The notes beneath the pieces were generated by a model. The model was not told the DNA's origin. It worked only from the letters and a program-made list of their open reading frames with translations, and did no database searches. Position numbers and translations under genes: made by a program. A DNA stretch of 64,000 bases. It comes from CADEED01 sp964444835. GTDB lineage: Bacteria > Pseudomonadota > Gammaproteobacteria > Steroidobacterales > Steroidobacteraceae. The stretch spans positions 42,139-106,138 of the forward strand of contig CAYUIT010000009.1 of NCBI GenBank assembly GCA_964444835.1, given 5' to 3'. Below are positions 52,218 to 61,049 of the stretch, piece by piece (position 1 is the stretch's first letter; every line of letters starts with the position of its first letter).

Positions 52218-52951
52218 ACTCCACCGTGCTGATCGTCGACGACGAAGCGCCGGCGCGCGAGCGACTGCGCGCACAGGTGGCGGACATTCGCGGCTTCGAA
52301 GTCATCGCCGAGGCTGAAAATGGCATGGCAGCGCTCGAACTTGCCAATCAGCACATGCCCGACATCGTGCTGCTGGATGTACGCATGCCTGGGCTCGACG
52401 GTATCGAAGTGGCGCGGCATTTAGCGAGCGCCGCGGAGCCCCCAGCCGTCATCTTTACCACGGCCTTCGACGAATACGCGCTGCAAGCGTTCGAAACACA
52501 AGCCGTCGCCTACCTACTCAAACCCATTCGCGCAGAGAAGTTGGCCGCTGCGCTTGCGCAAGCGAGTCGTCTCACGCGCCCGCAGCTGCAACAAGTGGCC
52601 GTCGCGGCGCGCTTCGCCGAGCGGCGAACACACATCTCGGTCCGCGATCGGAACGGGTTGCGGCTCGTGGCCGTGGACGATGTGTTGTATTTCCTCGCGG
52701 ACCAGAAATACACCACGATCAAGCACACCCAAGGCGAGGACTTGATCGACGAGTCGTTGAAATCCCTTGAGGACGAACTCGGTGCGGCGTTCGTGCGAAT
52801 TCATCGCAATGCACTCGTGAACACGCGCTACTTGGAGCGCATCGACCGCGAGCCCGATGGGCAGTACTTCGTTCGACTACGCGGCAGCCCCGAGCCGCTC
52901 GCCGTAAGCCGCCGCATGGCGGGCGACTTGAAAGATCGCTTCCGAATTTGA
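52214..52951 (+). CDS. algR: AlgR-type LytTR response regulator
   Basis: The receiver domain is intact: acidic pair in IVDDEAPARE, phospho-Asp in VLLDVRMPGLDG and the Lys in YLLKPIR. The C-terminal LytTR domain has FLADQKYTTIKHTQGEDLIDESL and FVRIHRNALVNTRYLERID, ending SRRMAGDLKDRF. It binds direct-repeat DNA sites in this family. 245 residues. It is translationally coupled to the kinase gene. Confidence 0.94.
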   Translation: MNSTVLIVDDEAPARERLRAQVADIRGFEVIAEAENGMAALELANQHMPDIVLLDVRMPGLDGIEVARHLASAAEPPAVIFTTAFDEYALQAFETQAVAYLLKPIRAEKLAAALAQASRLTRPQLQQVAVAARFAERRTHISVRDRNGLRLVAVDDVLYFLADQKYTTIKHTQGEDLIDESLKSLEDELGAAFVRIHRNALVNTRYLERIDREPDGQYFVRLRGSPEPLAVSRRMAGDLKDRFRI

Positions 52952-53046
52952 CAGAAGCTGGCCGCGTCCCGCGCGGCTGTGACGTGCCGCAACGCGCGGC
53001 GTCGCGAATCGGCGTCTCATGCGGTGCAACTCACGGGAGTCGTTCG

Positions 53047-53712
53047 ATGCAGGGTGCTTCTGCCATTGCGCCACAGATAGCGCAGGTGTCACTGACGGCG
53101 GTTGGCCTTGCCAATCGGCACATCGACAGTTGGCTCGCCGATACCGAACGATCCGCGATCGCGTGCAAAGGCCCGCGCAGCGCCGCTGAGATTCGCGAAT
53201 GCGTGCTGCGCCAAGTCGATCATGTCGTGCGCCACGCCGATGCCGTGCAAGCCAATCGTCGCTGGTTGTGCAGCACGATCCGCGCCTGGGCGAGCTTGCA
53301 GGTACTGTTCCCGCGGCATTCAGAGACCGTGATCGGCGGGGTTTCCGGCGACTTGCCGCGCCACATCAAGCTCGTGCTCGAGCGCGAGTACACCCATATT
53401 CTCGCTGAAGCTCGCTCGGTCGACCGTGCCAAGTCGATGCTGGTGGGCGACGCACAAACATTGGAACTGCAGATCGAGATTGGCAACTCGCTGCGAAGCT
53501 TGTTAGGCGATTGCGAAGCGGAAAGCGGCGATTGGCTGCCGGAATTTCGCACGCTGTCGCTTGCGATGGCCGAGTACCTGCATCGGCACGCCATCGGCTT
53601 GCAGCAAATCCTGACCGACTCGAACGTGATGACCTATACCGGTCAACTCGCGCGCATTCAACGCGATTGTCGCGCTGCGCCGCCGCTCAGAGCGGCCGTG
53701 TCGGGCGCGTAG
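53047..53712 (+). CDS. Unknown helical protein behind algR
   Basis: I do not recognise a family. The ATG at 53047 follows GGGAG. The 221-residue protein is predicted almost wholly helical with scattered His, Cys and Glu (ILAEARSVDRAKSML, LQIEIGNSLRSLL, LAMAEYLHRHAIGLQQIL), no signal peptide and no membrane segment. It follows algR by 95 bases in the same direction and overlaps the convergent reductase gene by 55 bases. It could be controlled by, or serve, AlgZR. Confidence 0.6.
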   Translation: MQGASAIAPQIAQVSLTAVGLANRHIDSWLADTERSAIACKGPRSAAEIRECVLRQVDHVVRHADAVQANRRWLCSTIRAWASLQVLFPRHSETVIGGVSGDLPRHIKLVLEREYTHILAEARSVDRAKSMLVGDAQTLELQIEIGNSLRSLLGDCEAESGDWLPEFRTLSLAMAEYLHRHAIGLQQILTDSNVMTYTGQLARIQRDCRAAPPLRAAVSGA

Positions 53713-54737
53713 TCGAACGAATCGAAATACAAGCGTTCGAGATCGGCCCCCGCCGCCACGAACGACGTGCGAATCGCCGCAATCATTGCTGGCGGCCCCG
53801 CTGCATAGATGTCGTGCGCCGCGAGCTCGAGTCCGGCCCGCAACACGACCTCATGCACGAATCCGGTTTGCGCAGACGCCGCATCCGTTGCGGCGCTGAA
53901 GACCGGCGTGAACGTGAACTCACCATGCCGCGCCACCCACGACTCCACGAGCGGCAACTCATAGAGATCCGCCGGCGTTCGCACGCCCCAGAAGAATTGC
54001 ATGCGCCGCGACGCACGTGTCATGCCTAACAAGCGACGCTCGAGCACGTGCCGCAAGATCGACTTGATCGGCGCAAAGCCCGTGCCGCCCGCGATCAGCA
54101 ATAGTGGGCGATCATCGTCTTGATAGACGAAGCTGCCGAGCGGCCCTTCGATGCGGAGCAGCGCGCCTTCGCGCGCTTCGCGAAACAGCCACTCCGTGAA
54201 TCCGCCCCCGGGCGCATGCCGAACGTGCAGCTCGAGGAGATCGCTGTCGTGCGGTGGACTCGCGATCGAGAAGCTGCGACGACGGCCGCCGTCCAGCATC
54301 ACATCGAGATATTGGCCGGGCAAGAAGCGCAGTTGCTCGACTGCCGGCAAGCGCAGCATGACGCGCATGACATCGGTGCCCAGGCGCTCGAGCCGCTGGA
54401 TGCGCGCGGGCAGCGACTTGACCTCCACTTGCTCCACCGAGCGCACGCGCCGGGCTTCCAGCACCACGTCGGTTCGCGCATGCGCCTGGCACAGCAGCAC
54501 GAAGCCATCGTCTGCCTCGGCAGTTGTTAGCCCGAGCGGGCGGCCGCGCGGATAGTCGATTTGGCCTGACACGAGGCGGGCACGGCACGATCCGCAATTG
54601 CCCGACTTACAACTGTGCGGCAAGTTGATACCCGCAGCCAACGCTGCGGCGAGCAGATTGTCGCCGCGACTGGCAGCGAACTCGCGGCCTTCGGGCAATA
54701 AACGCGCGTGGATATGGGGGTCGGAGTCGGCAGACAC
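53658..54737 (-). CDS. Ferredoxin-flavin-NAD reductase (CDP-6-deoxy-hexulose reductase-like)
   Basis: A three-domain electron-transfer protein. The N-terminal plant-type [2Fe-2S] domain has CKSGNCGSC and the fourth Cys in FVLLCQAHA. The FAD domain has RSFSIASPP, and the NAD domain has IAGGTGFAPIKSILRH and a terminal FDSFDYAP. This is the layout of AscD/UbiB-like reductases and oxygenase reductase subunits. The GTG at 54737 is the natural start (359 residues); the frame is open upstream. The partner oxygenase or dehydrase is not nearby. Confidence 0.87.
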   Translation of the reverse strand: MSADSDPHIHARLLPEGREFAASRGDNLLAAALAAGINLPHSCKSGNCGSCRARLVSGQIDYPRGRPLGLTTAEADDGFVLLCQAHARTDVVLEARRVRSVEQVEVKSLPARIQRLERLGTDVMRVMLRLPAVEQLRFLPGQYLDVMLDGGRRRSFSIASPPHDSDLLELHVRHAPGGGFTEWLFREAREGALLRIEGPLGSFVYQDDDRPLLLIAGGTGFAPIKSILRHVLERRLLGMTRASRRMQFFWGVRTPADLYELPLVESWVARHGEFTFTPVFSAATDAASAQTGFVHEVVLRAGLELAAHDIYAAGPPAMIAAIRTSFVAAGADLERLYFDSFDYAPDTAALSGGAARQSR

Positions 54738-54836
54738 GCGCCGATGATTACAGATCGTCGCGAGGCTGTCGTGCGTCAATTGGCAGCGCGGCAACGGTCT
54801 TGGACAGAAGACGCTGGAGCGGCAATACTGAACGCC

Positions 54837-55280
54837 ATGGACTCGCACACGCCCGCCTTCCGCAACCCCGATGCGGCGGCTATCGCAGCGCTACTGACTC
54901 GCTCGCACACGATTGCTGTCGTCGGGCTGTCGGAGAATCCCATGCGCCCGAGCCACGGCGTTGCACGCGCAATGCAGCAGTTTGGCTATCGAATCGTTCC
55001 GATCACGCCGACTAGCGAGCGCATCTTGGGCGAGCGCTGTTTTGCAGACCTGGCAACGGCCGTGGCACAGCTCGGCAGCAGTACGATCGACATTGTCGAT
55101 GTGTTTCGCCGCCCCGAGCATGTCGCTGAGATCGTTGCGGACTGCATCCGCCTGCGGCTCCCGGCGTTGTGGTTGCAAGACGGCGTGGTTGATGCGGCGG
55201 CTGCCGCCCAGGCACGCGACGCTGGCATTTTCACGGTGATGGATCGTTGTATCTATCGAGACCGCGCCGCTATCCTGTGA
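54837..55280 (+). CDS. CoA-binding (YccU-like) protein
   Basis: A Rossmann-fold CoA-binding domain protein of 147 residues. It has RSHTIAVVGLSENPMRPSHGVARAM, with the family SxxPxRxSHxVA pattern, then ITPTSERILGERCFADL, IDIVDVFRRPEHVAEIV and ALWLQDGVVD, and a Cys in MDRCIYRD near the end. Function is not established. The ATG at 54837 matches the family start; it ends 5 bases before dapF, so the two may share a transcript. Confidence 0.88.
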   Translation: MDSHTPAFRNPDAAAIAALLTRSHTIAVVGLSENPMRPSHGVARAMQQFGYRIVPITPTSERILGERCFADLATAVAQLGSSTIDIVDVFRRPEHVAEIVADCIRLRLPALWLQDGVVDAAAAAQARDAGIFTVMDRCIYRDRAAIL

Positions 55281-55285
55281 GCCGC

Positions 55286-56116
55286 ATGCAACTCGCTTTC
55301 ACGAAGATGCACGGGCTCGGTAACGACTTCATCGTCTTCGAGTCCGCGCCGGATCAGCGGCTCCCGACCGCCGCAGAATGGCGCCGCTTGGCCGCACGCC
55401 ACACGGGCATCGGCTTCGACCAGGCGCTCGTGATCGAGCGCCCGCGCCGGCCCGGCACGAGCGTTTACTACCGCATTTTCAATTCCGACGGCAGCGAGGT
55501 GGAGCAATGCGGCAACGGCGCGCGTTGCATTGCCGCCTTCCTCCATCGTCAAGGGCATGTAACAACCGGCGACATCACGATGGATAGCCCGGCGGGCCTC
55601 ATTCGCGCGCATGTGTTCGAGCCGGGGCTCATCGGCGTTGACATGGGCGTGCCGAACTTCGATCCGTGCTCCCTGCCATTCGAGGCGTCGGCTGAGGCGC
55701 ATGTGTATCCGCTGCGCGTCGCGGGAACCGATGTCGATATCGGCGCGGTGTCGATGGGCAACCCACACGCGGTGCTCACCGTCGCGTCCGTCGCTGCCGC
55801 TCCCGTCGATCGGCTTGGTCCGGCTATCGAGAATCATCCGCGCTTCCCGAAGCGCGTGAATGTCGGCTTCATGGAGATCGTCGATCGGCAGCACATCAAG
55901 TTGCGCGTGTACGAGCGCGGCGCGGGTGAGACGCTGGCGTGCGGCACGGGTGCTTGTGCCGCTGTCGCAGTCGGCCGACGCCACAATCGTCTCGACGCGA
56001 CGGTGCAGGTTGCTTTGCCCGGCGGCACGCTGGAGATCACATGGCCCGGACCGGGTGAGCACATCTGGATGAAGGGTCCAGCCGCAATTTCTTTCGAAGG
56101 CCGCGTCGAACTTTGA
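55286..56116 (+). CDS. dapF: DapF, diaminopimelate epimerase
   Basis: DapF converts LL- to meso-diaminopimelate for lysine and peptidoglycan. The two catalytic cysteines lie in EQCGNGARCIA and ETLACGTGACAA. Other pieces are FTKMHGLGNDFIVF at the start, VSMGNPHAVL and RVNVGFMEI. The ATG at 55286 gives 276 residues, the normal length; the frame continues upstream into the preceding gene. The dapF-DUF484-xerC-hslVU order is widespread. Confidence 0.96.
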   Translation: MQLAFTKMHGLGNDFIVFESAPDQRLPTAAEWRRLAARHTGIGFDQALVIERPRRPGTSVYYRIFNSDGSEVEQCGNGARCIAAFLHRQGHVTTGDITMDSPAGLIRAHVFEPGLIGVDMGVPNFDPCSLPFEASAEAHVYPLRVAGTDVDIGAVSMGNPHAVLTVASVAAAPVDRLGPAIENHPRFPKRVNVGFMEIVDRQHIKLRVYERGAGETLACGTGACAAVAVGRRHNRLDATVQVALPGGTLEITWPGPGEHIWMKGPAAISFEGRVEL

Positions 56117-56149
56117 TTTACAATCCCGGCTTCTTGCTTGGGGAGTTAC

Positions 56150-56866
56150 ATGACGATGACCACGCAGACGGCACGCGGCCTCACCGTTGAAGCGTCCGAC
56201 GAGGAGCGCATCGCTCGCTACCTCGCTACTCACCCCGATTTCTTCGAGCGCAACACGGCGCTGCTGGCCAAGCTTCGTCTGCCCCACGTGCGCACCGATT
56301 CCGCTGTGTCGCTCGTCGAGCGCCAAGTGGAAGTGCTGCGCGAGCAGCGCCAAGATGCCGAGCGCAAACTCGCCGAGTTCGTGGGCGTTGCGCGCAGCAA
56401 CGATATGCTGGCCGAGCGCATTCATCGTTTCACGCGCCGCTTGATGCGTTGCCGCTCCGCCGCCGACGCCGTTGCGGCTCTCGAGGCTAGCTTGCGCGAG
56501 GACTTCGAGGCGTCGAATGCCGTCCTGATCCTCACGAATGCCGACACCAGCTTGGTCGGTGTCGCTGGCGAGCGCTTCTTGCGCGTCGTGCCGGCGGACG
56601 ACGTGCAGCTCCGCACGTTCGATAACTTGTTCGCGATCGGGAAGCCGCGCTGCGGCCAAGTGCGTGACACCCAACGCGAGTTCTTGTTCGGCTCCGATTC
56701 GAGCGAGATCGGCTCGGTCGCGCTGGTGCCGCTCGCCGATGGCAACGGTGCGTTCGGCCTGCTGGCTCTCGGCAGCAGCGATCGCGAGCGATTCCATCCG
56801 GGCATGAGTACCGATTTCCTGAAGCGCATGGGCGAACTGATCGCCGATTCGCTGTCGGGCCGCTGA
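56150..56866 (+). CDS. DUF484 (GAF-like) protein
   Basis: The 238-residue protein matches DUF484: VARYLATHPDFF-like ARYLATHPDFFERNTALLAKL, then the coiled SLVERQVEVLREQRQDAERKLAEF and a GAF-like C-terminal half (VALVPLADGNGAFGLLALGSSDRERFHPGMSTDFL). It is almost always encoded between dapF and xerC, but its task is unknown. The ATG at 56150 follows GGGGAG at good spacing. Confidence 0.92.
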   Translation: MTMTTQTARGLTVEASDEERIARYLATHPDFFERNTALLAKLRLPHVRTDSAVSLVERQVEVLREQRQDAERKLAEFVGVARSNDMLAERIHRFTRRLMRCRSAADAVAALEASLREDFEASNAVLILTNADTSLVGVAGERFLRVVPADDVQLRTFDNLFAIGKPRCGQVRDTQREFLFGSDSSEIGSVALVPLADGNGAFGLLALGSSDRERFHPGMSTDFLKRMGELIADSLSGR

Positions 56867-56914
56867 AACGGGCGCGCCCCTCCGGCGCGCATTGGCGGGA
56901 GGCTAACGACCCGC

Positions 56915-57817
56915 ATGACCGAAGCCCTGCGACAATGGCCGCCGCGTTTTCTCGCGCACCTCGCGAGCGAACGGCGCTTGTCTCCCCACACGAGCACTAA
57001 CTACGCGCGCGACCTCGATGCCTTGGTGCGCTTTGCCGAAGGCGCAGGGCTCGCGCGCTGGCGCGATCTCGATAGTCAACACGTGCGCATATTCGGTGCC
57101 AAAGAGCACGCGGCCGGACTCGCGCCGCGCAGCGTACAGCGGCGCCTGTCGGCCGTGCGCAGCTTTTTCCGCTTCTTGATGCGCGAAGGCGAGCTCACTA
57201 ACAACCCGGCTAGCGAGATTCGGGCGCCGAAGGCGGCAAAGCGCCTGCCGAAGACTTTGGACGTGGACCAAGTCGTACAACTGCTCGAGATTCCGGCGGA
57301 GGATGCGCTTGCCGTGCGCGATCGCGCCATGATGGAGTTGCTGTATTCATCAGGCCTACGGCTCGCCGAGCTGATCGGACTCGAGCGACCGGATGTCGAC
57401 TTGCGCGATCGCACTGTGCGCGTCCTCGGCAAGGGCTCGAAGACACGTGTCGTGCCGGTGGGCAAGCACGCGGTTGCGGCCATCACGGCGTGGTTGCGCG
57501 ACCGCGGCGTGCTGGCTGCCCCCGAAGAGACCGCACTGTTCGTGGGCCGCAATGGGCGCCGAATCGGGGCGCGGGCGGTGCAGCAGCGGGTGCAGTACTG
57601 GGCGCGTCGACGCGGCCTCCCCCAACGCATCCACCCGCACCTGTTCCGCCACTCGTTTGCAACACATCTCCTTGAATCTAGTAGAGATTTGCGGGGTGTC
57701 CAGGAGCTGCTCGGGCATGCCGACATCGCCACGACGCAGGTCTACACGCATCTTGATTTCCAGCACCTGGCCCGCATCTACGACGCAACGCATCCGCGCG
57801 CCCGCAAGAAGGCCTGA
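56915..57817 (+). CDS. xerC: XerC, site-specific tyrosine recombinase
   Basis: XerC with XerD resolves chromosome dimers at dif. The N-terminal SAM-like core-binding domain (LASERRLSPHTSTNYARDLDAL) precedes the catalytic domain with all residues visible: Arg in SGLRLAELIGL, Lys in GKGSKTRVVPVG, His/Arg in HLFRHSFATHLL, His in LGHADIATTQ and Tyr in VYTHLD. 300 residues. It lies in the standard place, 79 bases before hslV. Confidence 0.95.
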   Translation: MTEALRQWPPRFLAHLASERRLSPHTSTNYARDLDALVRFAEGAGLARWRDLDSQHVRIFGAKEHAAGLAPRSVQRRLSAVRSFFRFLMREGELTNNPASEIRAPKAAKRLPKTLDVDQVVQLLEIPAEDALAVRDRAMMELLYSSGLRLAELIGLERPDVDLRDRTVRVLGKGSKTRVVPVGKHAVAAITAWLRDRGVLAAPEETALFVGRNGRRIGARAVQQRVQYWARRRGLPQRIHPHLFRHSFATHLLESSRDLRGVQELLGHADIATTQVYTHLDFQHLARIYDATHPRARKKA

Positions 57818-57824
57818 CAGCGCC

Positions 57825-57852
57825 CTTTAGAAGCTCGCCTGCGCCCCCGTTT
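57825..57852 (+). promoter_or_regulatory. Possible sigma-32 promoter of hslVU
   Basis: CTTTAG (57825-57830) and CCCCGTTT (57845-57852), 14 bases apart, resemble the heat-shock pattern CTTGAA / CCCCATTT. The -10 matches 7 of 8, the -35 only 4 of 6. Heat-shock control of hslVU is usual. Confidence 0.4.
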
Positions 57853-57896
57853 GGCCCTGTTATCGCGGCCTGAGCCGCGCCTGGTAGGCAGATCGT

Positions 57897-58436
57897 ATGA
57901 CCCAGTTCGACCCCCACGGCACCACCATCTTGGCGGTGCGTCGCAACGGCGCCGTCGCGATTGGCGGTGATGGCCAAGTGACGCTTGGTAACACCGTCAT
58001 GAAAGGCAACGCGCGCAAAGTGCGCCCGCTCGGCAGCGGCAAGGTGCTGGCCGGTTTCGCCGGCGGCACCGCCGATGCCTTCACCTTGTTCGAACGCTTC
58101 GAGGGCAAGCTCGAGAAGTACGGCAATTTGACCCGCGCTGCCATCGAGCTTGCCAAGGACTGGCGCGGCGACCGCTATTTGCGCCGCCTCGAAGCGCTGT
58201 TGTTAGTCGGCGACCCCAAGAACATCTTCGTGATCTCCGGCAACGGCGATGTGATCGAGCCCGATCACGATGTGGCGGCGATCGGCTCCGGCGGCATGTA
58301 TGCGCAATCGGCGGCGCGGGCGCTCATCGAGAACACCGAACTCGACGCGCGCAGTATCGTCGAGCGCTCGCTCAACATCGCGGCCGATGTCTGCATCTAC
58401 ACCAACCGCAATCTCGTCATCGAAGAATTGAAATGA
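57897..58436 (+). CDS. hslV: HslV, ATP-dependent protease subunit
   Basis: HslV is the proteasome-like peptidase that works with HslU. The N-terminal propeptide (MTQFDPHG) is cleaved to expose the catalytic Thr of TTILAVRRNG. GGDGQVTLGNTVMKGNARKV and a GSGGMYAQSAARAL segment follow. 179 residues. Its end overlaps hslU by 4 bases (ATGA). Confidence 0.97.
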   Translation: MTQFDPHGTTILAVRRNGAVAIGGDGQVTLGNTVMKGNARKVRPLGSGKVLAGFAGGTADAFTLFERFEGKLEKYGNLTRAAIELAKDWRGDRYLRRLEALLLVGDPKNIFVISGNGDVIEPDHDVAAIGSGGMYAQSAARALIENTELDARSIVERSLNIAADVCIYTNRNLVIEELK

Positions 58437-59761
58437 CCCCGAAGCAAATCGTCCTCGAACTCGACAAACACATCGTCGGCCAAGCGGACGCGAAGCGTGC
58501 CGTGGCAATCGCGCTGCGCAACCGCTGGCGTCGCATGCAGATCGCCGAGCCGCTGCGCGGCGAAATCACGCCGAAAAACATCCTGATGATCGGCCCGACC
58601 GGTTGCGGCAAGACAGAGATTGCACGCCGGCTCGCGAAACTCGCGAATGCGCCGTTCGTAAAAGTGGAAGCGACCAAGTTCACGGAGGTCGGCTACGTGG
58701 GCCGCGATGTCGACTCCATCGTGAAGGAGCTCGTGGATGTGGCGGTGAAGCTCACGCGCGAAGAAGAAACGGCGAAGGTGCGCCAACGCGCGGCTGACGC
58801 TGCCGAAGAGCGCGTGCTCGATGCGCTGCTGCCGAAGCCCAAGATGATGGGCTTCTCGACCGACGAGACGCCGCAACCGCGCGATCTCGAGACGCGTCAG
58901 AAATTCCGCAAGATGCTGCGCGAGAAGCAGCTCGACGATCGCGAGATCGAGATCGAAGTGCGCGCGATGCCCGTTGGTGTCGAGATCATGGCACCGCCCG
59001 GCATGGAGGAGATGCAACAGCAATTGCAGTCGATGTTCCAAAACTTGGGCGGCGGCCGCTCGAAGACGCGCAAGGTGAAAGTGCGCGAGGCACTGCAGTT
59101 GCTCATCGATGAGGAAGCGGCCAAGCTCGTCAACGAGGACGAACTGAAGGCCAAGGCGCTCGCCAATGCGGAGCAGAACGGCATCGTGTTTATCGACGAG
59201 ATCGATAAAGTCGCGCGTCGTCAGGACACGCTCGGCGCAGATGTGTCGCGTGAAGGCGTGCAGCGCGATTTGCTGCCGCTCGTCGAAGGCTGCACGGTGA
59301 CGACGAAGTACGGGCCGATCAAAACGGACCACGTGCTGTTCATCGCGTCGGGCGCGTTCCACGTATCGAAGCCGTCCGATCTGATCCCGGAACTGCAGGG
59401 TCGCTTCCCGATTCGCGTCGAGTTAGCGTCGTTGAAAGTCGAGGACTTCGTGCGCATCCTCACCGAGCCCGATGCCTCGCTAACCACTCAGTACAAGGCA
59501 CTCCTGGGCACCGAGAATGTCGCGGTCGAGTTCGCGCCCGATGGTGTGCGACGGCTGGCGGAGATTGCCTACAGCGTCAACGAGAAAACCGAGAACATCG
59601 GCGCGCGGCGCTTGCACACGGTGATGGAGCGATTACTCGAGACATTGTCGTTCGAGGCCACCGACAAGGCGGGCGAGCAGCTCGTCATCGACGCAGCCTA
59701 CGTCGACCGTCATCTCGGCGCGCTCGCCCAGGACGAGGACCTGACGCGCTACATCCTGTAG
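58433..59761 (+). CDS. hslU: HslU, AAA+ unfoldase
   Basis: HslU is the ATPase ring that unfolds and feeds substrates to HslV. Walker A is GPTGCGKTEIARRLA, the pore loop region has GYVGRD, Walker B is VFIDEIDKVARR, and sensor motifs (IPELQGRFPIRVEL, IGARRLHTVMERLLE) and the C-terminal LTRYIL docking tail are present. An inserted I-domain runs roughly from residue 110 to 240. 442 residues. Confidence 0.97.
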   Translation: MTPKQIVLELDKHIVGQADAKRAVAIALRNRWRRMQIAEPLRGEITPKNILMIGPTGCGKTEIARRLAKLANAPFVKVEATKFTEVGYVGRDVDSIVKELVDVAVKLTREEETAKVRQRAADAAEERVLDALLPKPKMMGFSTDETPQPRDLETRQKFRKMLREKQLDDREIEIEVRAMPVGVEIMAPPGMEEMQQQLQSMFQNLGGGRSKTRKVKVREALQLLIDEEAAKLVNEDELKAKALANAEQNGIVFIDEIDKVARRQDTLGADVSREGVQRDLLPLVEGCTVTTKYGPIKTDHVLFIASGAFHVSKPSDLIPELQGRFPIRVELASLKVEDFVRILTEPDASLTTQYKALLGTENVAVEFAPDGVRRLAEIAYSVNEKTENIGARRLHTVMERLLETLSFEATDKAGEQLVIDAAYVDRHLGALAQDEDLTRYIL

Positions 59762-59889
59762 CGGACAGCCGGTAAGCGTGGCGCGGCCGCGCTGCGGCGC
59801 AAAGTGGTCATACCGTATCCCCCTAGAGGCTGCGGTATTCTTGTGGGCCTAGCAGGCGATCGATCTGCCATGGCCCAGGGAACCGAATC

Positions 59890-61029
59890 TTGAGCAACGT
59901 GTTGTCGACGGACATTGCCGTCGTCGGTGCCGGCATCGCCGGCGCGTCTCTCGCATACGAACTCGCCGCGCACGGCGATGTCGCTTTGCTCGAAGCGGAG
60001 CCGCGGCCGGGCTATCACGCAACGGGCCGCTCGGCCGCGCTGTTCTCCGAAACCTACGGCAACGCCATCGTGCGCGCGCTATCGGCGGCGAGCCGCGAAT
60101 TTCTGGAGTCACCGCCCGACTGTTTCGAGCGGCCGATCCTCACGCCGCGCGGCACGCTCCACATCGGGAGCGAACAGCATCGCGCGCAGCTAGCCGCGTT
60201 CGTGCAGGACTGCCAGCGCGTGCAACCGAGTGTGCGCTTGATCGAACGCAGCGAGATACTGGCTCTCGTGCCAGTGATTCGGCCCGAGCTGGCGGCCGTG
60301 GCGGCTTACGAACCCGACGCCCGCGAAATCGAGACCGCGCGGATGCATGCGGGCTTCTTGCGCGGCTTCAAGCAGCGCGGCGGCCAGTTGTTAGTGGATG
60401 CGGCCGTCGCAAGCATCACTCGCACACCCAGCGGGTGGCAAATCGGCGCTGGTGGCCACATGATTCAGGCACGCGTACTCATCAACGCCGCAGGCGCATG
60501 GGTCGATAGCGTCGCGCGCCTAGCAGGCCTCGAGCCGCTGGGCCTGCAGCCCCTGCGGCGCACCGCCGTGATCGTCGGCGCGCCTGCGGGCACCGACGTG
60601 CGCGCATGGCCCATGGTGATCGACGCTGACGAGCAGTATTACTTCAAACCCGATGCCGATCGGTTGTTAGTGTCGCCGGCAGACGAGACGCCCTCGGCGC
60701 CCGTCGACGCCACGCCGGACGATCTGGATATCGCCATCGCCGTCGACCGCTTCGAGAACGCGACGACCGTTGCGGTGCGGCGGGTCGAGCATGCTTGGGC
60801 AGGGTTGCGAACGTTCGCGCCCGACCGCTCGCCCGTCGTGGGTTTCGACCCGCGAATCGAGAACTTTTTTTGGTTCGCCGGGCAAGGCGGCTATGGCTTC
60901 CAGCTGGCGGCGGCGCTAGCGCGCGCGGGCGCCGCCTTGGCGACGGGCCGCGCGTTGGAGCCTCGCCTCACAGCACACGGGATCAACGCCGACGTACTCG
61001 GCCCAGGGCGTCTGTTAGCGCAGCGCTGA
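59890..61029 (+). CDS. FAD-dependent amino-acid-type oxidoreductase (DAO family)
   Basis: A flavoprotein of the D-amino-acid/glycine oxidase (DAO) superfamily. The FAD loop DIAVVGAGIAGASLAYELA sits at the N-terminus, NAAGAWVDSVARLAGLE in the middle, and PDRSPVVGFDPRIENFFWFAGQGGYGFQ near the end. It starts at a TTG (59890) after AGGGA; 379 residues. Close relatives are annotated as sarcosine, glycine or D-amino-acid dehydrogenases; substrate cannot be fixed from sequence. Confidence 0.87.
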   Translation: MSNVLSTDIAVVGAGIAGASLAYELAAHGDVALLEAEPRPGYHATGRSAALFSETYGNAIVRALSAASREFLESPPDCFERPILTPRGTLHIGSEQHRAQLAAFVQDCQRVQPSVRLIERSEILALVPVIRPELAAVAAYEPDAREIETARMHAGFLRGFKQRGGQLLVDAAVASITRTPSGWQIGAGGHMIQARVLINAAGAWVDSVARLAGLEPLGLQPLRRTAVIVGAPAGTDVRAWPMVIDADEQYYFKPDADRLLVSPADETPSAPVDATPDDLDIAIAVDRFENATTVAVRRVEHAWAGLRTFAPDRSPVVGFDPRIENFFWFAGQGGYGFQLAAALARAGAALATGRALEPRLTAHGINADVLGPGRLLAQR

Positions 61030-61049
61030 CGCGCTGCTCACTTAACGCT

